Shown here one piece after another: positions 1-6,947 of a stretch of 10,827 nucleotides of DNA. The stretch lies in assembly GCA_036401335.1 (NCBI GenBank), contig DASWVC010000307.1, forward strand, positions 1 through 10,827, given 5' to 3'. Position numbers and translations under genes: made by a program. The DNA is from DASWVC01 sp036401335 (GTDB taxonomy: Bacteria > Verrucomicrobiota > Verrucomicrobiia > Chthoniobacterales > JAFAMB01). The number at the start of each line of letters is the position of its first letter. The first letter of the stretch is position 1. Below the pieces are notes generated by a model, which saw only the letters and a list, made by a program, of their open reading frames with translations, was not told where the DNA came from and did no database searches.

Positions 1-117
1 CTTAAAGATGGCCCCAAGGACAATGTCCGGGGTTCCTAGCGTCGTGAAAGGTTCGGGAAGGCCGGGGTTCGGATTCCAGTTGTGCCAGCCCCCCGCGGTA
101 AGCCCAGGGTCGAGGTA

Positions 118-290
118 ATGGGGAGAATGGGGGTCCTTGACTCGCAAAGAATCGCCGAACTCGGGGACTGGCGCGGGGAAACCCTCCGCAGCATGCGCAA
201 GCTCATCAAGGAAGCAGACCGCTCGTTCGCGAAGCGGTCGCCCTCAACGGTTCTGGCAAGGCGAAACCTTCGAAGAAAGCGAAGTCCTAA
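118..290 (+). pseudogene. DUF1801-family protein remnant, internally deleted and frameshifted
   Basis: Two pieces of one gene are visible in different frames. Positions 118-219 encode an N-terminal part with the motif RIAELGDWRGETL, followed by a helix ending IKEAD, which I recognise as the start of DUF1801 proteins (small YdhG/YjhX-like proteins of unknown function). From 222, in another frame, the sequence encodes LVREAVALNGSGKAKPSKKA and then ends KS and TAA at 288-290, which matches the usual Lys/Ala/Ser-rich tail of this family. The central part, which normally carries the conserved tryptophan and glycine motifs, is missing; I estimate about 70-75 residues lost. The junction lies at about 219-222, and the deletion length is not a multiple of three, so the tail is out of frame. 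The start could be ATG 118 or ATG 127. This is most simply a decayed gene rather than a short functional protein. Confidence 0.72.
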
Positions 291-803
291 GGAATTCCGC
301 CCCGGCGTCCCCATCGTGTGACGTGGACGGCGAAAGGCGGGCCTACCGTTTGGCTGGCGGTACACTTCTCCTTGGGCAAGTTGCTGGGGGTCACCCGCAA
401 GCAAGCACGTCTACGATTGGACGGTCAAACGGCACTTGCCCAACCTGGTGATGTGGCGAAGGGAAAGTTCGTTTCGGAACGGTGAATGCCGGTCGCAGGT
501 GCTGGGCGCTCCTTCTTCGTTGTGCGACGGCCTCCAGAAGGTCTGCGGTGGCCTGAGCCGTTCGCCGTTCCCAACCTTCCGCCTTTTTGATTCTGACCCA
601 ACGCTGCCGCCCCGGAAGCTGAGATCGAGCGCATCGTCGCCGAACGCGTTGAGCACGCACTTGGTCTGCCCAGCAATTCGGGAACTTTTTTAAGCGTAAC
701 GGTAAGGGTCGTGACTCAAGCCTGACTGTGCCTCAAGGCTCGTTGGACTTCTTGTCCCTGGTAAGGCTTGGCTGCCTTTGGAGCTGCGGGTGGTGGCTGC
801 TTC
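291..803. other. Spacer without a recognisable intact gene
   Basis: This stretch of about 510 bases lies between the DUF1801 remnant and the end of the response regulator gene. All open frames here are short, overlap on both strands and resemble nothing I know. One short plus-strand stretch at about 612-723 has coding-like composition and includes the peptide AEIERIVAERVEHALGLPS before a TGA, so it may be a fragment of a lost gene. I see no RNA gene, repeat array or clear terminator. Confidence 0.5.
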
Positions 804-1607
804 TTAACGGGGTGTCTTCAGCACCGTGGCCAGCCGAGCCGCGCCTGTGCGCGAGGCCGTGATTTCGGTTCCTGCTCGGTCGCGCAGCCGCACGCGGTAA
901 AGGCGGTCGCCGTAGTGAGTGACGTGTTCGATTGCCTGAAGGTTCACGACCGCATGCCTCCCAAGCTGGACGAAAAGACTGTCGCCCAGCCACCCGATGA
1001 GGTCCGCCAAAGGGTAGTAAGTGGCAAACTCTTCGCGCACCGTGTGAACCCACGTGCGCCGATTCCGTCGCAGCACCGCGACCACCTCACGGCGGGTGAG
1101 CAAGCGGATCTGGTCACGGTCTGCATCTTTGACTGGCAGCAGCTGGCTGCCCCCATCCGTAACAGGGATCTTGTCTGGCGTTAGTGCCCAGTCCACGCGA
1201 TGCCCGGCGGACGGAGAAGGGCCGGACGCAAACGGGCGCAGGTGGGCCAGCAGACGAGACACCGCTTCAGTGACCTGCTCCGGATCCAACGGCTTCAAAA
1301 GGTAATCCACAGCCTCCAACCGGAAGGCGTCCGCGGCACGACCGGCGTTCCCCGTAGTAAAGACCAGACGCGGCGGCTGCGGGAGCAGGGCGAGTTGCGT
1401 CGCGAGAGAAACGCCGTCTTTGCCGGGCAGATTGATGTCGATAAAGGCGACGTCCGGCCGCAACTCGGCGCAGAGGCGCAGACCTGCCTCACTCTCGGGG
1501 GCGGTACCGACGACCTCTACCTGGCAGGTCTCATCGAGCAATGCTGCCAGGTACTCGGTGGCCAAGGGTTCGTCTTCGATGATAACGGCCCGGATTCGAA
1601 TCCACAT
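804..1607 (-). CDS. LytTR-family response regulator
   Basis: This is a two-component response regulator of the LytR/AlgR type: an N-terminal receiver domain and a C-terminal LytTR DNA-binding domain. Numbered from the ATG at 1607, the receiver shows the acidic pair in IIEDE (E11, D12), the phospho-acceptor Asp in FIDINLPGKDG (D57), the Thr in VFTTGN (T85) and the Lys in DYLLKPL (K105). A Pro/Gly/Ser-rich linker follows. The LytTR domain covers roughly residues 157-262 and includes the hallmark FVQLGRHAVVNLQAIEHV, with VVNL in place of the usual YLVNL. A GTG at 1631, overlapping the kinase stop by four bases (GTGA), is an alternative start, but it would add eight residues before a receiver domain that already begins normally. 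The gene lies directly downstream of the histidine kinase gene, so it is almost certainly its partner. Its target genes are not evident in this window. Confidence 0.93.
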   Translation of the reverse strand: MWIRIRAVIIEDEPLATEYLAALLDETCQVEVVGTAPESEAGLRLCAELRPDVAFIDINLPGKDGVSLATQLALLPQPPRLVFTTGNAGRAADAFRLEAVDYLLKPLDPEQVTEAVSRLLAHLRPFASGPSPSAGHRVDWALTPDKIPVTDGGSQLLPVKDADRDQIRLLTRREVVAVLRRNRRTWVHTVREEFATYYPLADLIGWLGDSLFVQLGRHAVVNLQAIEHVTHYGDRLYRVRLRDRAGTEITASRTGAARLATVLKTPR

Positions 1608-1627
1608 GATCTTGAGGCGATGCCAGA

Positions 1628-2980
1628 TCACCGAGGGGTGAAAGCCTCGGGCGATTCCACCGAACCGGTCTCGCCTGCCCCGGTGATCTCGAGCGCAAAG
1701 CGACCCGCGAGGTTCCGTGGCGCCAGCGTCGACCGGAAGGCTTCGGCCGGGTCACGCACTTCACGCATCGTGGAACCCGCTTCTTTGACCGATCGCGCTC
1801 GCTGCAGGGGAATGCGCAAGTTGACCCTGGTGCCTTTTCCCACCTCGCTGCTGACGTCCAGCTGAAACGAGCGGCCAAACAATCCTTGCAGCCTTCGACG
1901 CAACACCTCCAGCGCGTGCACCTGCGGTTGCGCCGCAAAAAAGACTTTCTCGACTTCAGCCGAGGGTATTCCTTCGCCGTCGTCACTGACGCTCATCTCG
2001 AGGGAATGTCCCACCAGACGAACCTCAAGGCACAGCCGTCCCGCCTTGGGCGAAGATTGCAGGCCGTGGTGCACCGCATTCTCGACCAGCGGTTGCAGTG
2101 AGAAAGGTGGAGTCAAAGCTCCCGCCAGCCCTGGCTCGATCCGCTCTTCTACTCTTAATCGGCTACCGAATCGTAGCGACTCGATGTCCAGGTAAGCGTG
2201 AACCACCGCCAACTCTTCCTCCAACGAAACCAACACCCGTTCGTGCTGGTCGAAGCTGGCCCGCAGAAAATGACGCAACCGCCCGACCGCACGTGGAATT
2301 TCACGCGGTGCAAGCGTTGCCAGCGCCGCCAGTGCGTTCAAGGCATTGAAGAGAAAATGCGGGTTCATGCGGGCTTGGAGCGCGCACAGCTCAGCCGAAA
2401 CGGCCGCTCGTGCTTGGGCGTCGTGCTCGCGCACCTGCCCCACAATGGCGAGAATCAAGGCCGTACCTGCACCTTGCAGCACCGGGGTCATCCAGATAGG
2501 CCCGAACGTAGGCAGTGCCGCTCGCGGGTGTAGGGCATACGCGAACATCAGGCAACTCCGCAGTGAAGATGTGGTTAGAGTCAGGCAGAATCCCGTCAGC
2601 GGGTGTTGCGCCAGCTTAGGGCGCCACCGGTACAACCACCCGCCGGCCAGACCCCCGCACAGCATTGAAATGCCGATCGACCCCAAAGGCAGGCCGTCAT
2701 ACGTGACGGCCAACCACGTCACAAAGAGGCTGACACCCATCCCGACCCAAGGCCCCGCTACCAAACCGGCCGCACATACTGCCACGGTTCGTTCACTGAG
2801 CAGGCCGGAGCGCGAGACGGTGGCTTCTTCCACCAACCCGAGCACCAGGAACACGAGCAATGCCGTCCCACGGTCGCGCATCGACAATAAAGAACGCTTG
2901 GGCTGCCTAAAACCCGGCACGAGGGTGAGCACGAACGCCACCGTTACTAACACACAAATGTCTTTAAAGATTGTCTCCAT
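1628..2980 (-). CDS. LytS-type sensor histidine kinase with 5TM sensor domain
   Basis: This is a membrane histidine kinase that should phosphorylate the LytTR regulator encoded just downstream. Numbered from ATG 2980 (450 aa), residues 1 to about 180 form several hydrophobic segments that fit the 5TM-5TMR_LYT sensor of the LytS/BtsS group, including VLVTVAFVLTLVPGFR near the start. The His_kinase domain (PF06580 type) carries the phospho-acceptor in ARMNPHFLFNALNAL (H208). The HATPase domain shows the N box LQPLVENAVHHGL (N301), the G1 box DDGEGI (333-338) and GKGT (381-384). The usual GIGL motif between these boxes is replaced by HALEVLRRRL. About 50 residues follow the ATPase domain and match nothing I recognise. 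A TTG at 3019 would add 13 residues; ATG 2980 fits the family better, although neither start has a strong ribosome binding site. The natural signal is unknown; related kinases sense pyruvate or cell-envelope state. Confidence 0.93.
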   Translation of the reverse strand: METIFKDICVLVTVAFVLTLVPGFRQPKRSLLSMRDRGTALLVFLVLGLVEEATVSRSGLLSERTVAVCAAGLVAGPWVGMGVSLFVTWLAVTYDGLPLGSIGISMLCGGLAGGWLYRWRPKLAQHPLTGFCLTLTTSSLRSCLMFAYALHPRAALPTFGPIWMTPVLQGAGTALILAIVGQVREHDAQARAAVSAELCALQARMNPHFLFNALNALAALATLAPREIPRAVGRLRHFLRASFDQHERVLVSLEEELAVVHAYLDIESLRFGSRLRVEERIEPGLAGALTPPFSLQPLVENAVHHGLQSSPKAGRLCLEVRLVGHSLEMSVSDDGEGIPSAEVEKVFFAAQPQVHALEVLRRRLQGLFGRSFQLDVSSEVGKGTRVNLRIPLQRARSVKEAGSTMREVRDPAEAFRSTLAPRNLAGRFALEITGAGETGSVESPEAFTPR

Positions 2981-3952
2981 CGCGAAAAGCCCGGAATCAG
3001 CCGGTTGTAGAAAAGCCAAGTTTATACGTTTACCAAACGGCGAGCTCCATTTCGCCCAACGAGAATGTTTGCCTGTGGGAATCGATGGGCACGTCGCGCG
3101 GGAACTCGACCGGTAGAAGGACGCTAAATGTCGGCCTTTTCCTCGCGAAGCAGAACTTCCTTGCCCTCGACGCCAGGTCGAGTGAACAGGAAACGTGCTT
3201 CATCGTGAACCAGTTGAATTGAATACAGACCCCTGGTTTCGCCTCCGCTCGAGCAGCGGGAAACAGATTACAGGTACAGTTGAACGTTTTAGCGAGGGCC
3301 GCAATCCAAACTTTCGACTGACAGGGATCTCCCGGTGAAACGGGCATGCGCCTGTCAACGTCTTTCAAAGTCTCGCGCCGCTCAAAGCGGTTAGACGTCG
3401 AGCGCGGTCCAACCTCCCCAGCCGTTAGCGCCGCGGTTCGCTCCCTCCAGACGCGCCGGCACCACAGCCCCGTCCGGCCGCCGAGTGCTGACTTTCAGAC
3501 CGTCCGAGGTACTTGCTCGGACAGCGAATACGGCAGTTAAGACGGGGACCGGGCAGTTCCCAAAATCCCGGGGTTTATTGCTTCAAAACAACGGGAGCGA
3601 CGCGCCTGACCTCGGAAACGCTTCGCTCTTGAATACCATTTTATGAACATAAAACCCAGCCCACTTGCGGCAGCTTCACGTGAACGCACGGCGTTTCTGA
3701 TGAATCGCCGATCGCGCTTCCCGGAACAACGGAATGCGCTAACCCTTGAGCGGTCCGGCTCCGCGACCCTGAAGTTCGGCCGCAACGGAAGAAAAGCCGA
3801 ACGCCGGCCCTGGAAACTGATGGCAGCCGACCCCCTCTACCAAGTGCTGGAAAGCGCTTGTTACGAAGTGCTGGCCCTCTCTGCGACCGGTGCCCTTTTG
3901 TACAGTGCCGCCATGTTTCTTCGCCCGGGTTAAACAGGATGGCGTCAGGTTT
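2981..3952. other. Long spacer without an intact recognised gene
   Basis: About 970 bases separate the histidine kinase start from the end of the oxidoreductase gene. The kinase operon promoter should lie just above 2980 on the minus strand, but I cannot assign -35 and -10 boxes with confidence. A likely small-gene remnant occupies 3124-3347. A 96-codon plus-strand frame at 3643-3933 is open but Arg/Ala-rich, has no ribosome binding site, and resembles nothing I know, so I do not call it a gene. No RNA gene or repeat array was recognised. Confidence 0.5.
3124..3347 (-). pseudogene. Possible frameshifted small gene, unknown function
   Basis: On the minus strand, 3124-3267 is open and ends in TAG; its last 34 residues look strongly protein-like, containing YSIQLVHDEARFLFTR and GVEGKEVLLREEKADI. 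Directly upstream, a second frame open from an ATG at 3347 encodes KVWIAALAKTFNCTC and then AARAEAKPG. The two frames would join smoothly (AKPG followed by GLYSIQ) if one base were added to the run of four C at 3230-3233 on the plus strand, giving a protein of roughly 75 residues. I do not recognise the family. It could be a decayed gene, a sequencing error in a homopolymer, or chance. No ribosome binding site supports the start. Confidence 0.3.
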
Positions 3953-5062
3953 CTATTTACCAATGGCATGAACGATGCCGTCGGGTTTGCGGTACGCCTC
4001 GTAAATGAGAAGGATTTCAAGCGCATCCTCCAAGGTGCCCCGTTCGGGGCCTTGGCCATCGAGCAACCGGGTGGTGTAACTGATGACTTCAGGCGCGTAG
4101 CCGAGGAGAAAAAGCCCCTTGTTGTAGAGCTGGCCGAGGGAGAATTCGGGTTCCCAGAAAAGGGGAGCGGACCCCTCATCAGTGAGGTCGAAATAGTCGC
4201 CGGCGCGCCCGTAACCCTCCTGCCGTTGGCCCTTGCGGTAAAGGGTGACGCGGAGGTTATTGTCAACCACCACGTTTTCACCGTCGCCGATAACTTCCGT
4301 CCGCTCGAAGAACGAACTGGATGACTGGCCATGGCTGAGGATCAGGTTGCCGATGGCGCCGCTTTTGAACTGGAGCGAAACCGTCGCAGCGCCGGAGACG
4401 CTGCGGGTGACGAAGAGCGATTCGAGCGGTCCGCCCAGGAGCCGCAGAACAGAGTGTGGATGGACGAAGTGATCGAGGAACGCCACCATCTTGCGGTTGT
4501 CAGCGCGTTCTTCGTACGGGGGGAGAGCCTGGGGGTAACGTGCGGTGATGCAGGTGATGCGGCCAAATTCCGGACGGGTGGAGAGGGCCTTCGCTTTCAG
4601 GTTGGCGGGTAAAAACATTTTCTTGAAGCCGACGGCGACGTGACGTCCCGTTTGAGAGCTCACACGCATCATTTCGCGGACTTCCCGAGAGGTGCCCGCG
4701 GGCGGCTTTTCGATCCAGACATGGGCGCCCGCGCGCAGGCAATCGATGGCAAGGGCGGGAAAAACGGGCAGGTGTTGGGCATCGTAGTTGGTGACGACAA
4801 AAACCAACTCGGGCTTTTCCACCGCAAGCATCTCATGGTGATTGGAGTAAGTTCTTCGCGCGCCGAAAAGGCGTGCGCAATTCGCCGCCCGCTCCGGATG
4901 GAGGTCGCAAATGGCCACCAGGTCCACCGGGGCAAAGGCGAACGTGGGGTAAACGTTGCGAAAAGCGTGGGCGCCCGCGCCGATGAAGCCGACCCGCAGT
5001 TTGCGGGGGTATTCGGCATGGTAAGTGACCTGCGTGATAAGGGGGGTTCCGGTATCATTCAC
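3953..5062 (-). CDS. Gfo/Idh/MocA-family NAD(P)-dependent oxidoreductase
   Basis: This predicted cytoplasmic dehydrogenase acts on sugars, inositols or related polyols; its substrate cannot be read from sequence. The N-terminal Rossmann fold begins LRVGFIGAGAHAFRNVYPTF, with the dinucleotide-binding GxGxxx motif, followed by VAICDLHPERA at the end of the second strand. The family signature appears as VWIEKPPAGTSREVREM, where EKP carries the conserved lysine. The C-terminal alpha/beta domain has FLDHFVHPHSVLRLLGG in the substrate-pocket region, with His residues in place of the common DxxxH arrangement. At 369 aa the length is typical. I chose GTG 5062, which overlaps the cupin stop codon by eight bases; a TTG at 5095 would add 11 residues. 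The overlap indicates translation coupled to the cupin gene, so both products probably act on the same compound. No terminator is obvious after the stop. Confidence 0.92.
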   Translation of the reverse strand: MNDTGTPLITQVTYHAEYPRKLRVGFIGAGAHAFRNVYPTFAFAPVDLVAICDLHPERAANCARLFGARRTYSNHHEMLAVEKPELVFVVTNYDAQHLPVFPALAIDCLRAGAHVWIEKPPAGTSREVREMMRVSSQTGRHVAVGFKKMFLPANLKAKALSTRPEFGRITCITARYPQALPPYEERADNRKMVAFLDHFVHPHSVLRLLGGPLESLFVTRSVSGAATVSLQFKSGAIGNLILSHGQSSSSFFERTEVIGDGENVVVDNNLRVTLYRKGQRQEGYGRAGDYFDLTDEGSAPLFWEPEFSLGQLYNKGLFLLGYAPEVISYTTRLLDGQGPERGTLEDALEILLIYEAYRKPDGIVHAIGK

Positions 5063-5420
5063 CAACCGTCTGGCGATCGGCCGAGGTGAAGACAATGAAG
5101 AGGAGCGCTTCCGACAGGCCGATGTTGGTCGCGCGATGCCAGACCTGGGGCAAAATAGTGACGGTGTCCCCCGGTTTCATTTCGGATTCCGTGCCATCAG
5201 CCATGGTGTGACGGATGGCACCCTGGATGACCACGAGAATTTCGCTACAGTTGGGGTGATGGTGGCGGGGATTGCTGCAGCCGGGTTTGAGCCAGCAGTG
5301 ACCCACCGTGACTTCGCTGCTGTTGCCGAGGGAGCCGCTGGCGTACCAGTGGAGACCACCCCAGTCAAAATCAAGGTTTTCCGCCTTTTCGGAAGGAACG
5401 AATTGGATGGTTTCTGGCAT
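5055..5420 (-). CDS. Small cupin-domain protein
   Basis: This 121-residue protein is a single cupin beta-barrel, probably a metal-dependent sugar isomerase-like or sugar-binding protein. Cupin motif 1 is seen as PGCSNPRHHHPNCSEILVV, with a triple His at 53-55, Glu60 and the closing Gly67. Motif 2 is PGDTVTILPQVWHRATN, with Gly84, His95 and Asn99. The set of His and Glu ligands is complete, so metal binding is expected. The ATG at 5420 is the first sensible start; only a weak purine stretch precedes it. It is the first gene of a two-gene minus-strand unit with the Gfo/Idh/MocA oxidoreductase and overlaps that gene by eight bases. Such pairs are common in sugar and polyol catabolism clusters. 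A palindrome about 54 bases upstream may control both genes. The exact reaction is unknown. Confidence 0.9.
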   Translation of the reverse strand: MPETIQFVPSEKAENLDFDWGGLHWYASGSLGNSSEVTVGHCWLKPGCSNPRHHHPNCSEILVVIQGAIRHTMADGTESEMKPGDTVTILPQVWHRATNIGLSEALLFIVFTSADRQTVGE

Positions 5421-5461
5421 GGCTTTATTGATGGTTCGGCTAGGCGGGTTCCTGCAGAATT

Positions 5462-5500
5462 GCTTTAAGTTAGTTTAGCTAAATCTACGAAAGCTAAAGC
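5462..5500. promoter_or_regulatory. Palindromic candidate operator of the cupin operon
   Basis: A perfect 10-base palindrome, TTTAGCTAAA, sits at 5474-5483. It is flanked by GCTTTA (5462-5467) and TAAAGC (5495-5500), which are reverse complements of each other, and AGCTAAA occurs a second time at 5492-5498. The block starts 42 bases upstream of the cupin ATG in an AT-rich patch within otherwise GC-rich DNA. Size and symmetry fit an operator for a LacI-type or similar dimeric regulator, but no such regulator gene is in this window, so the regulator is unknown. Confidence 0.45.
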
Positions 5501-5688
5501 GAGTTAACACGATTATGAGGCCCGTCCCGGTCAACGGCCAGCCGCCGCGCGAAGGATTTTGGACCGCAGGTGCACCGGAACCGAACTTGGTCGCACGACG
5601 TGCTGATGGAACGGTTCCCGGGAGCCGCGTGCACCCTCCAAAGCTCAGCCGCAAACCTCGGGTATCACCTGCCTGATCCCGACCGCAA

Positions 5689-5711
5689 CTAAACCCTATC
5701 TCAAGGGTTAG
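5689..5711. promoter_or_regulatory. Dyad element upstream of the lipoprotein gene
   Basis: CTAA-CCCT and AGGG-TTAG face each other around a short spacer, with one extra A in the left arm; the unbroken core is AACCCT (5692-5697) and AGGGTT (5704-5709). It lies about 65 bases before the lipoprotein start. It could be a regulator site or a weak hairpin; no T tract follows immediately, so a terminator is less likely. Confidence 0.3.
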
Positions 5712-5720
5712 TCATATTGT

Positions 5721-5743
5721 TTTTCAAAAGTCCTTTCTGAAAA
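5721..5743. promoter_or_regulatory. Second dyad element, near the lipoprotein promoter
   Basis: TTTTCAAAAG at 5721-5730 is mirrored by CTTT-C-TGAAAA at 5733-5743, two bases apart, with a single unpaired C in the right arm. The AAAGCTTT palindrome at 5741-5748 overlaps its right end. The element lies 33 bases before the start codon, where it would overlap the promoter or 5' leader of the lipoprotein/CNBD-DUF1003 unit, so it could be an operator or a leader hairpin. The controlling factor is unknown. Confidence 0.3.
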
Positions 5744-5776
5744 GCTTTGTCATGAGGGAAACCGGAGAAAACTTAC

Positions 5777-6043
5777 ATGAAAACTAAGAACCAGGCACGT
5801 CCTTTCATTCTTCCCCTGGTCGCCAGCCTTGCTGCTGTCAGCTTCACCGGATGCACGCAGCCGGTGGTGTACCAGCGATCGCCGCCGGTCGTTGTGGTCG
5901 AGCGTGGACCTTACGCGCCTCCTCCTGCCATCGTCGAATACCGTCCGGCTCCGCCCCCTTATCGGGTGATTTGGGTGCAGGGGCATTGGCGCTGGAATGG
6001 GAGTCGGTACGTTTGGGTACCCGGCCATTACCGACCCGTTTGA
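5777..6043 (+). CDS. Small WXXGXW-repeat (YXWGXW-like) lipoprotein
   Basis: This 88-residue protein is predicted to be exported and lipid-anchored. A basic N-terminus (MKTKNQAR) is followed by a hydrophobic stretch (FILPLVASLAAVSF) and the lipobox FTGC, which puts the lipidated cysteine at residue 26. After a Pro/Val-rich region (VVYQRSPPVVVVERG, then APPPAIVEYRPAPPPYR), the C-terminus carries WVQGHWRWNGSRYVWVPGHY, matching the aromatic WXXGXW/YXWGXW repeat of small envelope proteins of unknown function. GGAG nine bases before the ATG is a good ribosome binding site, one of the clearest in the window. The CNBD-DUF1003 gene begins 44 bases downstream on the same strand, so the two are probably co-transcribed. 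An envelope-stress or surface role is inferred only from location and family. Confidence 0.88.
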   Translation: MKTKNQARPFILPLVASLAAVSFTGCTQPVVYQRSPPVVVVERGPYAPPPAIVEYRPAPPPYRVIWVQGHWRWNGSRYVWVPGHYRPV

Positions 6044-6087
6044 CCTTCGTGGTGGTGGCAGAGAAAAAGGTTTAACGAAGGTGACCC

Positions 6088-6927
6088 ATGGCTTGCGATC
6101 CAAACGTGTTGAAGCAGGTACCGCTTTTTACGCTGCTTGATGAAGAAGAACTGGCTGTTCTCGCCGGACAGATCGAGCTGAAAAACTTCACGGCGCGCCA
6201 GCGCATTTACAAGCTGGGTGACCCGGCAACGGGCGGCTACGTAGTCATCTCAGGGGCAGTTCGGGTGAGCACCGTGGACGAGGACCACCAGGAGGTCGTC
6301 GTGGATCAACCTGCGGCGGGCGGGTTTTTCGGGTTCGCGTCCATGGTCGACCAGACCCCTCATCAGACCAGCGCCGTCGCCCTGGAAGAATCCGTCTGTG
6401 TCGAGGTAGACCGTAACGACATCACGGTTTTGCTGCAACGCAAACCGCTGGCGGGCATGGACCTGTTGACCGCGCTGGGTCGTCAAATCCATGCCGCCCA
6501 GCAACTCGTGCGCAGCCGTTCCACGCGCAACCCGAACGAGGTTATCGAGGAGCAGGCCACCTTTGGAAACCATGTGGCGGATGCGGTCGCGCGCTTCGGC
6601 GGGTCGTGGTCATTCATCCTTTCCTGCCTTGCCTCCCTGGCGGTTTATGTGTGCATCAACGTGGCGTTGGGACGGTCGGCGTGGGATCCTTATCCCTTCA
6701 TCCTGCTTAACCTGTTTCTCTCCATGTTAGCCGCCATTCAGGCGCCCGTCATCATGATGAGCCAAAACCGACAGGATGCGAAGGACCGCGTCCGTGGCGA
6801 ACTTGATTACGAGGTGAACCGCCGCGCGGCTTCCGACATTCAAGGACTAGCGCGGAAGCTCAACCTTTTGAGTGATCAAGTCAGCGATTTGGAAGACCTG
6901 GTCCGTAATAAACCGGCAGCGAAGTAA
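6088..6927 (+). CDS. Cyclic-nucleotide-binding-fold DUF1003 membrane protein
   Basis: This 279-residue protein joins two domains. Residues 1 to about 140 form a Crp/cNMP-binding beta-roll (VPLFTLLDEEELAVLAGQIE, then GGYVVISGAVRVSTVDEDHQE). Residues about 158-258 are DUF1003, with FGGSWSFILSCLASL, then DPYPFILLNLFLSMLAAIQA and the hallmark VIMMSQNRQDAKDRVRGELD. Two membrane helices lie at about 176-196 and 204-225; the C-terminus is a likely coiled coil (LARKLNLLSDQVSDLEDL). In the phosphate-binding cassette position it reads FFGFASMVDQTPHQTSA, without the usual GE...R of cAMP-binding proteins, so it may bind another ligand or none. AAGGTG before the ATG supports the start. The gene follows the lipoprotein gene and converges with the ABC ATPase gene 20 bases away. 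The cellular role of DUF1003 is not established; a membrane-stress sensor is a guess. Confidence 0.92.
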   Translation: MACDPNVLKQVPLFTLLDEEELAVLAGQIELKNFTARQRIYKLGDPATGGYVVISGAVRVSTVDEDHQEVVVDQPAAGGFFGFASMVDQTPHQTSAVALEESVCVEVDRNDITVLLQRKPLAGMDLLTALGRQIHAAQQLVRSRSTRNPNEVIEEQATFGNHVADAVARFGGSWSFILSCLASLAVYVCINVALGRSAWDPYPFILLNLFLSMLAAIQAPVIMMSQNRQDAKDRVRGELDYEVNRRAASDIQGLARKLNLLSDQVSDLEDLVRNKPAAK

Positions 6928-6947
6928 GGGCGCGCAACCACCCAAGG

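Larger units (their letters stand above)
5421..5776. other. Divergent promoter region between cupin and lipoprotein genes
   Basis: This spacer of about 355 bases separates two divergent units, so it must hold both promoters. Its ends are AT-rich and contain dyad elements, listed separately, while the middle (about 5520-5690) is GC-rich with no open frame or motif that I recognise. I could not assign firm -35 and -10 boxes on either strand. Confidence 0.6.

Noticed and set aside
18..28. Short inverted repeat GGACAATGTCC near the left edge
   Set aside because: Only five-base arms and no T tract or neighbouring gene start to give it meaning.
1200..1865. 221-codon plus-strand open frame
   Set aside because: Antisense to the response regulator and kinase end; composition is Arg/Gly-rich and shows no motif.
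2346..3116. 256-codon plus-strand open frame
   Set aside because: It lies antisense to the histidine kinase, whose domains are unmistakable; its translation is Arg/Pro/Ser-rich with no recognisable domain, typical of a shadow frame in GC-rich DNA.
3643..3933. 96-codon plus-strand frame in the large spacer
   Set aside because: Arg/Ala-rich, no ribosome binding site, no family resemblance; a real small gene is possible but not supported.
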